Shown here piece by piece: positions 48,179-56,160 of a stretch of 64,000 nt of DNA. The notes below the pieces were generated by a model that saw only the letters and a program-made list of their open reading frames with translations, was not told the origin of the DNA and made no database searches. Each line of letters opens with the position of its first letter. Positions within the stretch are counted from its first letter, which is position 1. Source of the stretch: Neoalteromonas flava (GTDB lineage Bacteria; Pseudomonadota; Gammaproteobacteria; Enterobacterales; Alteromonadaceae). The stretch is taken from assembly GCF_002807685.1 (NCBI RefSeq), contig NZ_PEAX01000004.1:248001-312000 (forward strand), given 5' to 3'. Position numbers and translations under genes: made by a program.

Positions 48179-49015
48179 ATGCGCATATTAATTTTAGCCA
48201 ATAAAGATTTGGCGAGCTTATTGGCGATTAACTTGTTACTTAAATCTGCTGAGCAGCATATATTCTCGATTTTATTGTCTGAAAAAGTGGGGCAGCCTGA
48301 CTCATCAAGCTCTCCGCTTACGGAACTCAGCTTTTTCGAGCAAACGCTTTTTAACGATATTGTACTGCCACTGAGCGATAAAGCCGGAGAAAATCGAGAT
48401 CGCTATTTAGATAGCTTTGAGACCATAAAGCGCAACGGAGTTGATTTAGCTGATATTGTTAACATAAACAGTACGGATGGTCTAAACATTGTTTCTGGTA
48501 TAGCTCCAGACTTAATAGTATCGATTAGATTCGGTCAAATACTGCAACAACCTATCATTGATATACCTGAGCTGGGAGTCATTAACTTACATTCCGGTAT
48601 ACTTCCGAATTATCGCGGTGTTATGGCCACATTTTGGTCAATGCTGCATGGAGAAAGGGAAATTGGAACAACCTTACACTTTATTGATTCCAACAAAATA
48701 GATGCGGGTTCCATCATTGCAATTGCAAGATCTGAGATCGATTACGATAAGTCGTATCTGCATAATGTGTTATCGCTTTATCCTCAAGGAGTCAGGCTAA
48801 TCGTTAGGGCTATCGAGCGACTAGCTCAAGACGAGCGTTTAGCAGCGAAGCCGTTGGATATAAGTTTGGGACGTTATTTCGGTTTACCGGATCGACAAGC
48901 ATTGAACACATTTGCAGAACAAGGACATCAGTTAATTGATTACTCAGAAATCGTGGGTTTTTCACAATGGTTTTATCAACCCGAGAAAGCATTGAAACCA
49001 AGTGGTAAAGCGTAA
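48179..49015 (+). CDS. formyltransferase-family protein
   Basis: 278 residues. The central motif INLHSGILPNYRG near residue 139 and IDAGSIIA near 175 are those of methionyl-tRNA and sugar-nucleotide formyltransferases, with His in HSG as catalytic residue and Asp in DAG. The N-terminus MRILILANKDLASLLAINLL has the Rossmann-like opening. It is shorter than Fmt and has no obvious C-terminal OB domain. It is not in an LPS or siderophore cluster here, so its substrate is unknown. Confidence 0.8.
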   Translation: MRILILANKDLASLLAINLLLKSAEQHIFSILLSEKVGQPDSSSSPLTELSFFEQTLFNDIVLPLSDKAGENRDRYLDSFETIKRNGVDLADIVNINSTDGLNIVSGIAPDLIVSIRFGQILQQPIIDIPELGVINLHSGILPNYRGVMATFWSMLHGEREIGTTLHFIDSNKIDAGSIIAIARSEIDYDKSYLHNVLSLYPQGVRLIVRAIERLAQDERLAAKPLDISLGRYFGLPDRQALNTFAEQGHQLIDYSEIVGFSQWFYQPEKALKPSGKA

Positions 49016-49035
49016 CGACAATGTCAATCGCCTAG

Positions 49036-49515
49036 TTAAATAAATCGTAGCCATTCCCGCCGGTGTTGCTTTACCCACGCTGCGTCAGTGTTTGACATAA
49101 ACTCAAAGTCGGCAAAATCAAATCCAGGTGCAACGCTACAGCCTACCAGTGAATAATCGCCCGTACTCTCTGCCGCCTGCCATTGGCCTCCTTCGATCAC
49201 ATGAGCAAAGCGGTTTGCGCTGCCAATAATGACTGACTCACTGGTCGTTTGAGCCTCAGCTGACTGCGATTGGTGATTATGAATGTGCAGCAAACGCAAG
49301 GGGGCACCGGCGTAGAAGTTCCAGATTTCATCATGCACGACGCGATGAAAGCGGCTAACCTGCCCAGCCAATAATAGAAAGTATATGTGGGTTAATGCAG
49401 GGCGGGGGTGAGAATGAATGGGCGAGTCGATCGTTTGTGCTGAACGGTAGACTTCACTGTAAAAACCGCCTTCGGGATGAGGTTTTAATTTTAAAGCGTC
49501 AATCAATTGCTGCAT
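49036..49515 (-). CDS. cupin, DUF985 family
   Basis: 159 residues from ATG 49515 (MQQLIDALKLKPHPEGGFYSE), the standard family start; the open frame runs 46 residues further upstream but into the divergent NfeD-like gene. HPEGGFY, THIYFLLLAG, SRFHRVVHDEIW and GCSVAPGFDF are DUF985 motifs and include possible metal-binding His residues. The enzymatic role is unclear. Confidence 0.85.
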   Translation of the reverse strand: MQQLIDALKLKPHPEGGFYSEVYRSAQTIDSPIHSHPRPALTHIYFLLLAGQVSRFHRVVHDEIWNFYAGAPLRLLHIHNHQSQSAEAQTTSESVIIGSANRFAHVIEGGQWQAAESTGDYSLVGCSVAPGFDFADFEFMSNTDAAWVKQHRREWLRFI

Positions 49516-49603
49516 TTTTCTGCTATTCAGGTAATCTATTTGTTGCCAGTTTGCAACATAAGCAAACATAAAGACAATAAAAGGCATTTTGGGGAGTGCA
49601 ACT

Positions 49604-50065
49604 GTGTTAGGGGTAACTGAAGATCTGTTAATGATATTCGCCCTGATTGGCATCGCGAGTATCGGTATTGAGTGGCTTGTGTACCGCTTTAATTCTTTGA
49701 TCTGTTTTTCTATCGGGCTAGGGTTCTTATTCGCTTCAGCATTGTCATCGTTACAGGTTATCGGTAACGACTGGCTGAGTTTATTTGGCTGTCTGCTGAT
49801 AACGACAGTGTTTTTTCTTGTGGCATTCCGTCCATCGTTTAAGAATATTCGCTCAAACCTCGATGGAACAAGGGCTGCAAGAGATTTGGTCGGCTATCGT
49901 TTTTTGCTGGTTAACGACCTTAATGGCGCCCAAAAGTGTGTGCACCACTATTCTGGCCGAGCATGGCGATTGCGTAGCAAAGATGTAATAAAAGCAGGCA
50001 CTTGGGTCGAAGTTACGCGCGCTGACTTAGGTGAATTCACCATTCGTCCACGTTACGAACCATAG
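49604..50065 (+). CDS. NfeD-like membrane protein
   Basis: 153 residues starting at GTG 49604 after GGGGAG (49591-49596). Two to three membrane helices fill about residues 5-75, followed by a soluble OB-fold-like domain with GRAWRLRSKDVIKAGTWVEVTRADLG, as in short NfeD proteins. Such proteins usually pair with a flotillin or SPFH gene, but none is next to it here. Confidence 0.75.
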   Translation: MLGVTEDLLMIFALIGIASIGIEWLVYRFNSLICFSIGLGFLFASALSSLQVIGNDWLSLFGCLLITTVFFLVAFRPSFKNIRSNLDGTRAARDLVGYRFLLVNDLNGAQKCVHHYSGRAWRLRSKDVIKAGTWVEVTRADLGEFTIRPRYEP

Positions 50066-50092
50066 CCTGTCGCCGAACACGGACAGTGCAAT

Positions 50093-50305
50093 CTAAAAAT
50101 AGCGGCGTAAATGTTGTTGTCGGAGCCGCTCATGACGCTTGCGCTTGTTTGCTTTGCTGATCCGAGTGGTAACATAAATCCCGTACACTACAGCCGCTAA
50201 GAAAATGATTTCATTAGAAATTGTACCGTAATGATAAATGCTATAAACGGTAATTGGGGTTCCTACGAACATTAAAAAAAGAACTAAAACGCTGACAATA
50301 CTCAT
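50093..50305 (-). CDS. small membrane protein
   Basis: 70 residues with two hydrophobic segments (VLVLFLMFVGTPITVYSIY; IIFLAAVVYGIYVTT) and a basic C-terminal tail (KANKRKRHERLRQQHLRRYF). It obeys the positive-inside rule. No family recognised. It begins 112 bases before the EamA gene, in the opposite direction. Confidence 0.55.
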   Translation of the reverse strand: MSIVSVLVLFLMFVGTPITVYSIYHYGTISNEIIFLAAVVYGIYVTTRISKANKRKRHERLRQQHLRRYF

Positions 50306-50417
50306 ACTACTCTGCTCGTCATGGGGTAATTTTCATTTGGACCTTTTATAAAGCGAATTCTGTACCAAGTGTTTTGAACTATCAGTAGTGTTAGCGAAAT
50401 TATAACGAGAATATTTT

Positions 50418-51290
50418 ATGACTGGAGAAATTGCTGCGTTGACTACGGCCTGCTGCTGGGCGGTAGCTGCGCGGATGTTTCAATTACTGGGTGGTTATTT
50501 TAATCCCTTAGCGCTGAATTTGTGGAAAGGTGCCCTCGCCGCCATAGTGTTATTGGTGGTAACACTGATCTTTCCATTGCAAGTTGCTTTGAGTAACACC
50601 GCTATATTTTGGCTGGTGTTAAGCGGCATCATTGGGATTGGGTTAGGTGATACATTTTTCTTTCGTGCGCTCAACCTGATTGGTGATAGCCAATCAATTT
50701 TAGTCGCCGAAACTCTCGCACCAATCTTAACGGCTCTATTTGCAATGGCGTGGATCAACGAATGGCTGACCTGGCAACAATGGCTTGGTATTGCTGTTGT
50801 TATTCTGTCGGTCGACGTGATCATAAAAATTCAAAAACGCGACACCACTCGATTGTTTTCACTCACGGGTTATGTTTTCGCAGCTCTAGCTGCAGTCTGT
50901 CAGGCTGTAGGAGCAGTTATCAGTCGTGATATTTTGACCAGTACTGGCGTGGATGCAGCAAATGCATCGCTGTTTCGTTTGCTCGGCGGGCTTGCGGCGA
51001 TTGTGGTGTTGATGCTGCTGATGCGTCGGTCATTTAAGCCCGCCAAACCTTTAGGCAAGCAAGGGCTTAAGTTATTGCTCTGGGCAACTATGCTAGGAAC
51101 CTTTGCTGCCTTGTTCCTACAAATGATCGCATTCACGCATACCAAGGCTGCTATTGTGCAAACCTTGTTCGCGACGAGCGTAGTACTCTCGTTACTTGTG
51201 GCTAAATATTTAGGTGAGCATGTGGATAAACGTACGTTTATTTGGTCGTTGTTTGCTTTGCTGGGCGTTAGTGTGTTGATTTTGTCATAA
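50418..51290 (+). CDS. EamA/DMT family transporter
   Basis: 290 residues with about ten hydrophobic helices and an internal repeat of two EamA units (about 1-140 and 145-290). FKPL-like loops and GIGLGDTFFFRALNLIG mark the family. It is probably a small-metabolite exporter in the inner membrane; the substrate cannot be told. Confidence 0.88.
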   Translation: MTGEIAALTTACCWAVAARMFQLLGGYFNPLALNLWKGALAAIVLLVVTLIFPLQVALSNTAIFWLVLSGIIGIGLGDTFFFRALNLIGDSQSILVAETLAPILTALFAMAWINEWLTWQQWLGIAVVILSVDVIIKIQKRDTTRLFSLTGYVFAALAAVCQAVGAVISRDILTSTGVDAANASLFRLLGGLAAIVVLMLLMRRSFKPAKPLGKQGLKLLLWATMLGTFAALFLQMIAFTHTKAAIVQTLFATSVVLSLLVAKYLGEHVDKRTFIWSLFALLGVSVLILS

Positions 51291-51348
51291 CACCTCTGTA
51301 TACTCCGCGCCCTTACAGCCAACCAACCCGTTCCTTGTCTCCATGCAG

Positions 51349-51388
51349 AAGGCTGTACTGCCCGAGACTACAACCGTAAGGAGCAGAC
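51349..51388 (+). promoter_or_regulatory. rpsF leader, possible S6:S18 binding stem
   Basis: GGCTGTA (51351-51357) can pair with TACAACC (51369-51375) with one mismatch, and CCG follows at 51374-51376, before AAGGAG (51378-51383). Ribosomal S6:S18 autoregulation through an rpsF leader with a CCG motif is known for this operon in bacteria. The fit here is partial and judged by eye. Confidence 0.35.
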
Positions 51389-51766
51389 ATGCGTCATTAC
51401 GAAATCGTTTTTATGGTTCACCCTGATCAGAGTGAACAGGTCCCTGCGATGATCGAGAAATACTCGACTATCCTTAAGCAGGATGGCGGTCAGATCCACC
51501 GTTTAGAAGACTGGGGTCGTCGTCAATTAGCTTATCCAATCGAAAAGCTACACAAAGCACATTACGTGCTAATCAATGCTGAAGCGACTGCCGAAGCAGT
51601 TGAAGAACTTGAAACTGCATTCCGTTTCAACGACATCGTGCTACGTAACCTAGTGATGCGTACTAAATCTGCGGTAACCGAAGCGTCACCAATGATGAAA
51701 GAAGAGCGTCGTGAGCGTCGCGAAGATGCTCCAGCAAAACCTGCTGCTAGCGCAGACTCAGAATAA
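51389..51766 (+). CDS. rpsF: 30S ribosomal protein S6
   Basis: 125 residues with the standard [18 protein letters not shown] start and [18 protein letters not shown]. An acidic/Ala-rich tail ([17 protein letters not shown]) is usual. AAGGAG precedes the ATG. It leads the rpsF-rpsR-rplI operon and binds S18 in the 30S platform. In enterobacteria and vibrios priB follows; here the gap to rpsR is only 11 bases and priB is absent. Confidence 0.98.
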   Translation: MRHYEIVFMVHPDQSEQVPAMIEKYSTILKQDGGQIHRLEDWGRRQLAYPIEKLHKAHYVLINAEATAEAVEELETAFRFNDIVLRNLVMRTKSAVTEASPMMKEERRERREDAPAKPAASADSE

Positions 51767-51777
51767 GGAGAATTACC

Positions 51778-52005
51778 ATGGCTCGTTTTTTTAGACGTCG
51801 TAAATTCTGCCGTTTTTCAGCTGAAGGCGTAGCAGAGATTGATTATAAAGATATCGCTACATTGAAAAACTACATCACTGAAAGCGGTAAAATCGTACCT
51901 AGCCGTATCACTGGCACAAGTGCGAAATATCAGCGTCAGTTATCAACTGCTATCAAGCGTGCGCGCTTCCTAGCGTTGTTGCCTTACACTGATTCACATA
52001 AGTAA
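51778..52005 (+). CDS. rpsR: 30S ribosomal protein S18
   Basis: 75 residues, [18 protein letters not shown] start, [25 protein letters not shown] and [11 protein letters not shown] motifs, the exact family length. Preceded by AAGGAG at 51767-51772. It partners with S6 in the 30S subunit. Confidence 0.98.
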   Translation: MARFFRRRKFCRFSAEGVAEIDYKDIATLKNYITESGKIVPSRITGTSAKYQRQLSTAIKRARFLALLPYTDSHK

Positions 52006-52031
52006 TTGGCGAACTAATAGGGGTATTGTAG

Positions 52032-52484
52032 ATGGACATTATTCTACTAGATAAAATCGCCAACTTAGGCGGATTGGGCGACAAAGTGACTGTTAAGTCT
52101 GGTTACGCACGTAACTTTTTGTTCCCGCAAGGTAAAGCTGTTCCAGCAACTAAAGCTAACCTAGAAAAGTTTGAACAGCGTCGTGCTGAGCTTGAAGCGA
52201 AAATCGCTGATGAGCTAGCTGCTGCACAAGCGCGTGCTGAGAAAGTACAAGCACTAGCTGAAGTAACTATTGCTGCTCCAGCTGGTGACGAAGGTAAACT
52301 TTTCGGTTCTGTTGGTACACGTGATATCGCTGAAGCAATTACTGCTGCTGGCGTTGATGTTGCTAAAGCTGAAGTTAAATTGCCTACAGGTACTTTACGT
52401 GAAACAGGTGAATTTGAAATTGATTTACAACTTCACTCAGATGTTATGACTTCTATCAAGTTGATCATTATCGCTGAAGCGTAA
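52032..52484 (+). CDS. rplI: 50S ribosomal protein L9
   Basis: 150 residues. N-terminal domain [19 protein letters not shown] and [13 protein letters not shown], long connecting helix (about 40-75), and C-terminal domain [18 protein letters not shown]. Codon use is strongly biased, as expected for a highly expressed gene. Confidence 0.98.
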   Translation: MDIILLDKIANLGGLGDKVTVKSGYARNFLFPQGKAVPATKANLEKFEQRRAELEAKIADELAAAQARAEKVQALAEVTIAAPAGDEGKLFGSVGTRDIAEAITAAGVDVAKAEVKLPTGTLRETGEFEIDLQLHSDVMTSIKLIIIAEA

Positions 52485-52506
52485 GACATACTGTCAATTC
52501 TAAAAG

Positions 52507-52538
52507 CCGCCTCGGTGTAATCCGCAGGCGGTTTTTTT
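52507..52538 (+). terminator. terminator of the rpsF-rpsR-rplI operon
   Basis: CCGCCT (52507-52512) pairs with AGGCGG (52526-52531), followed by seven Ts. Located 23 bases after the rplI stop. Confidence 0.85.
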
Positions 52539-52555
52539 ATGCGTACAGAAAAGTG

Positions 52556-53134
52556 CTAGGTCGTTGGGCCGCGCCAATGCGACTGGAGTTTGGATAAGAT
52601 CTGAGTGAAAGGTGCTGTATCGATGTCTTCTAACTTAGCTAATGCATGGGCGACGGCTTCTAGAGTACTCAAACTGTCTTCACGCGGCGCTTTGCGGATC
52701 TTATATTGACTGGGGTGAGCTGGCGTAATAGCGACACATGGGAGTTCATGCAGCCAAGGATTGCTCAACCATAGTTTACGCGCTTTGCGCCATGTGCCAT
52801 CCAAAACAATGATATGTTGCGGCGTGTCATTGGTTTCTGCCCAAGATTCCAAGGCTTGCGCATGCTCTGTTGGATACAGCACAATGGTGTTTTTTACCCG
52901 TCCTGTGTGCGCTTGGACAGCGCTAAAGTCTGTGGGTATCTCACCTACCGTTAGTTCCGCTTTGGGTAGCAACAAAGGTAGTAAGCGAGCGGTATTTTTA
53001 GCATGCTTTTGTTCGCTGGGGTGCTGCAAAATGCTGATACGTACCGCAGAATCAAGCAACTGAATGGCGTCACATACGCAAGTGCTAATTGGGTATCGGC
53101 AGCTAGAGCATACTGCGCGACTCGTTGCCGTCAC
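52556..53134 (-). CDS. tapT: DTW-domain tRNA-uridine aminocarboxypropyltransferase
   Basis: 192 residues. The DTW signature is present as LDGTWRKARKLW near residue 118, and an N-terminal zinc-like cysteine cluster CSSCRYPISTCVCD is at residues 9-22. DTW enzymes (TapT in E. coli) add a 3-amino-3-carboxypropyl group from SAM to U47 of tRNA. KIRKAPREDSLSTLEAVAHAL near 150 is also family-typical. It ends 18 bases after the rplI terminator and lies convergent to it. Confidence 0.88.
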   Translation of the reverse strand: MTATSRAVCSSCRYPISTCVCDAIQLLDSAVRISILQHPSEQKHAKNTARLLPLLLPKAELTVGEIPTDFSAVQAHTGRVKNTIVLYPTEHAQALESWAETNDTPQHIIVLDGTWRKARKLWLSNPWLHELPCVAITPAHPSQYKIRKAPREDSLSTLEAVAHALAKLEDIDTAPFTQILSKLQSHWRGPTT

Positions 53135-53142
53135 AACTTATC

Positions 53143-53781
53143 CTATAATAGCGCAGCGCGCTTTTGCAGTCGCAGCTGCCACTCAGGATCTAAACCGTCC
53201 AGTGCTGCGGCACGTTCGATAGTAGCTTTGCTTGCCGTAGGGTCATTCACGCACTGCATAAATTCACGAATTGACATGCTGCCCGCGTTTCGGTTTTTGA
53301 TTGAAACGGGGTCTCCAACGGACATGATGCCGGTTTCAAGCACGCGGTAATACCAACCACAAATGTTATGGGTGTTCACAAAGCGATCAAGATTCTTGAT
53401 CCCAAACCGGTGTGATATTTTATTGCACGGCACGCGTGGCGAGCCTACTTGTAGTACGACCTTTCCCATCTGCACAACATCACCAATCAGGGTATTATCG
53501 TCATCCATCCCTTCGATCGATATATTCTCGCCAATACTGCCGGGTACAAACTTTACAGTATGTTCTGGAAAATGCTGCTGAAACAACTTGTAATTAGCGG
53601 GTGCGTACTGATGCAGTACCTTTTCTTTACCACCGTGCAGTTTCTTATTGCCTTGCTCATCTTCTTGCGTGCCATCAAATGCGACAGTTAATTGCTGAAC
53701 GGCACTTTTTATAATGCTACTGGGTGCGCCTCGTGGCCCAAAAGCAACAGGTTTTGCGGCAAATAGTTGATTGATAAACAT
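53143..53781 (-). CDS. MOSC-domain protein, YiiM-like
   Basis: 212 residues from ATG 53781 (MFINQLFAAKPVAFG); the open frame begins earlier at 53835. HGGKEKVLHQY and GENISIEGMDDDN are MOSC motifs, and the conserved Cys lies in SPRVPCNKISHRF near residue 120. YiiM-type proteins deliver electrons or sulfur to molybdenum-cofactor reduction of N-hydroxylated bases such as 6-hydroxylaminopurine. It starts 8 bases upstream of tapT, in the same direction. Confidence 0.83.
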   Translation of the reverse strand: MFINQLFAAKPVAFGPRGAPSSIIKSAVQQLTVAFDGTQEDEQGNKKLHGGKEKVLHQYAPANYKLFQQHFPEHTVKFVPGSIGENISIEGMDDDNTLIGDVVQMGKVVLQVGSPRVPCNKISHRFGIKNLDRFVNTHNICGWYYRVLETGIMSVGDPVSIKNRNAGSMSIREFMQCVNDPTASKATIERAAALDGLDPEWQLRLQKRAALL

Positions 53782-53926
53782 TATCTTTGATTTTTCGATA
53801 CTATTGTTAAAGACCAGTGTAAACCATGTGCACACTGAGCAAAAAAAAATTATTCACGGTTTAAACCTTTGCTAGCTGCACAGCGACAAAGCTAGTAACT
53901 CTAACCGGTAACACTTGGTGACAGAC

Positions 53927-54532
53927 ATGCTTGAACTGGCACCCAAACGGAAACCAAGCAACATGGCAGAACCTCAGGGTAGCGTTGTAGACGCACAAAC
54001 CACATTTGCCGAGAAGGCAGAGCGCGATGTGATCAGTGCAGCGCAGCAAGGTAGCAAAGAGGCGTATAGGAAGCTGTATGACGCCTATGTCGGGCGCGTC
54101 TATGCATTATGCTTGCGCCTAACCGGCGAACGCACAATGGCGGAAGATGCCACGCAAGAAGTGTTCATCCAGTTATGGCGTAAGTTGGAGAACTTTAACG
54201 GTCAGAGTAAGTTTTCTACTTGGTTACACAGTGTCACTTCGAATATCACAATTTCGTATATTCGTAAGCAAAAAGGCTGGTGGCAGAGAACCTTCAATAT
54301 CGAAAGTTCCCCTGTGATGGAAAGCCAAGCAGAGCAATCAGTCGATGAAGTATCGTTAGATAAGTACATTGTTCGATTGCCTGAACGCGCTAGACATGTA
54401 TTTGTCTTGCATGCACTCGAAGGCTATCGACATGAAGAGATTGCCGACATGTTGGACATGGCGGTGGGCTCAAGCAAAGCGCAGTTTCATCGAGCAAAGC
54501 AATTATTAACGGAGTGGATGGGTGATGAATAA
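53927..54532 (+). CDS. ECF-type RNA polymerase sigma factor
   Basis: 201 residues from ATG 53927 with GGTG upstream (starts at TTG 53915, GTG 53918 or ATG 53960 are possible). Sigma region 2 is LYDAYVGRVYALCLRLTGERTMAEDATQEVFIQLW, in residues 53-88, and region 4 is LPERARHVFVLHALEGYRHEEIADML, in 148-173. It lacks region 3, so is ECF class. It is followed, with overlap, by a small membrane protein gene that takes the usual anti-sigma place. Confidence 0.9.
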   Translation: MLELAPKRKPSNMAEPQGSVVDAQTTFAEKAERDVISAAQQGSKEAYRKLYDAYVGRVYALCLRLTGERTMAEDATQEVFIQLWRKLENFNGQSKFSTWLHSVTSNITISYIRKQKGWWQRTFNIESSPVMESQAEQSVDEVSLDKYIVRLPERARHVFVLHALEGYRHEEIADMLDMAVGSSKAQFHRAKQLLTEWMGDE

Positions 54533-55031
54533 GCAACAACATCAACTGCAGCAGGCTATCAATGACCTTCCGCGCGAGAAAATGCCAGAGCGTGATCTGT
54601 GGCAAGGAATAGAACTTGGCATAGAACGTCAAGAAGCAGCCACTGAGACTCCAAAAAAGTCGCAGTGGCAGTACTCGGTAGCCGCAAGCGTAGCATTTGT
54701 AGCGGTACTTGGGTGGCTTGCATTCGCTCAACTTAAGGTCACCGAAGTGCAAGAAAGTACTCAGCCGACCGCGGCAGAATTAGCAGGCATGCTGGCAACA
54801 CAGCACAATGCTCAAAAAGAGGCGCTTTTGGTCAGTTTACAGGATCAACCTGCGTTGACTGAGAACTGGCAAGAACAGTTAGACGAATTAGATGCTGCAG
54901 CGAATGCAATCAAGGCAGCGTTAAAGCAAGACCCGAATAACACAGCATTACTTAAAATGCTCCAGAATGTGTATCAACAACAGATTGGGCTGATTGAACG
55001 AGTCCATGCGCCCAAATGGCGCCAGATTTAA
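54525..55031 (+). CDS. single-pass membrane protein, candidate anti-sigma factor
   Basis: 168 residues from ATG 54525, overlapping the sigma gene by 8 bases. An N-terminal cytoplasmic segment of about 48 residues is followed by one TM helix at about 47-66 (YSVAASVAFVAVLGWLAFA) and a helical periplasmic domain with Gln/Leu-rich stretches. No HxxxCxxC zinc motif is present, so it is not a classical ZAS anti-sigma. Function inferred from gene order. Confidence 0.7.
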   Translation: MNKQQHQLQQAINDLPREKMPERDLWQGIELGIERQEAATETPKKSQWQYSVAASVAFVAVLGWLAFAQLKVTEVQESTQPTAAELAGMLATQHNAQKEALLVSLQDQPALTENWQEQLDELDAAANAIKAALKQDPNNTALLKMLQNVYQQQIGLIERVHAPKWRQI

Positions 55032-55047
55032 CCAGAGGTATTGGATC

Positions 55048-56046
55048 ATGAATATTAATGTAAAAGCGACACGCAACTTATCGAGATTCACGCTGTCTCT
55101 GGGCACCTGCTTAATGCTCGCGTCGGCAAGCGCATGGGCTGGGCAGAAAGTTGACGAAAGAATGAGTGTAGACAGCGACAGCTATATCGATATCGAACAT
55201 ATGAATGGTAAAGCGGTTGTTAAAGGCTGGGACAAAGATGAAGTTCATGTACAAGGTGAACTCAGTGAGCGCGCTGAAGAGTTTGTTTTTAAGAAGCGCG
55301 GCAACCGCATCGAAATTGAAGTGGAAATGAAGCACTCTTCGCACCGCGAAGGCGGCTGGAAGTATTGGAATAATGACGGCGGAGATGATTTAACCATCTA
55401 TGTGCCCATGCACAGTCGCGTGCAATATGAGTCAGTAAATGCGAGCTTTGACGCTGAGAATTTACATGGTGGCTTGTCTGTAGAAGTGGTGAATGGACAT
55501 GTTGATGTGAATGACCTTACTGGCCGCATTCGCTTAGAGTCTGTCAATGGTGATATTAGGGCTCAGAAACTGTCGGGTGACGTACACATTGAAACGGTTA
55601 ACGGATCGATTGAAGGTAAGCATAGTGGCGAGGGCGACATTACTTTTACCTCGGTCAACGGAAATATTTATATCGCTTCGGATAGCCGTGAAATTTCTAC
55701 CGAAACGGTTAATGGCGATGTGCAGTTAGAACTGCAAGAAGTTGAAGAACTGGATTTAAGCACCGTCAACGGTAGTGTTGAAGTTTCCATGCACTTGCTC
55801 GACAACGGTGATGTGCGGGTCTCAAGTGTTGGTGGCTCAGTAGAGCTGACCTTCCAAGAGAATGTCTCAGCGCGTTTTGATATCGAAGGGCATGCGGGTG
55901 GTCGATTTGTTAATCGCTTAACCGACGATAAAATGCAAAAAGATAAGTATGGTCCGCGTCGTTGGTTAGAGTTTAGTACGGGCAGTGGTGAGGCAAAAGT
56001 AGAAGTCTCTACAGTGAATGGACGAGTAGAATTATCTCGCCGTTAA
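55048..56046 (+). CDS. DUF4097 exported beta-repeat protein
   Basis: 332 residues from ATG 55048 (signal peptide ends near ASAWA). The mature part has a DUF4097 fold and at least nine copies of a repeat of about 18-20 residues centred on (S/T)VNG-x-(I/V): VNASF, VNGHV, VNGDI, VNGSI, VNGNI, VNGDV, VNGSV, VGGSV, VNGRV. A right-handed beta-helix with a conserved Asn-Gly turn is likely. The start lies 16 bases after the preceding stop, so it belongs to the sigma operon and may be a target or sensor of it. Confidence 0.85.
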   Translation: MNINVKATRNLSRFTLSLGTCLMLASASAWAGQKVDERMSVDSDSYIDIEHMNGKAVVKGWDKDEVHVQGELSERAEEFVFKKRGNRIEIEVEMKHSSHREGGWKYWNNDGGDDLTIYVPMHSRVQYESVNASFDAENLHGGLSVEVVNGHVDVNDLTGRIRLESVNGDIRAQKLSGDVHIETVNGSIEGKHSGEGDITFTSVNGNIYIASDSREISTETVNGDVQLELQEVEELDLSTVNGSVEVSMHLLDNGDVRVSSVGGSVELTFQENVSARFDIEGHAGGRFVNRLTDDKMQKDKYGPRRWLEFSTGSGEAKVEVSTVNGRVELSRR

Positions 56047-56069
56047 TCCCGAGCTTTACTTGAAGTATC

Positions 56070-56100
56070 AAGCGGTTGCTGAAAAGTGACCGCTTTTTTT
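56070..56100 (+). terminator. terminator behind the DUF4097 gene
   Basis: AAGCGGT (56070-56076) pairs with ACCGCTT (56089-56095), followed by a T run to 56100. Confidence 0.8.
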
Positions 56101-56160
56101 GTATGTGAAGATAGTGCTAGTGGGCATTTTACTGCATAATAGCTAGCCGTTTTTGAGTCA

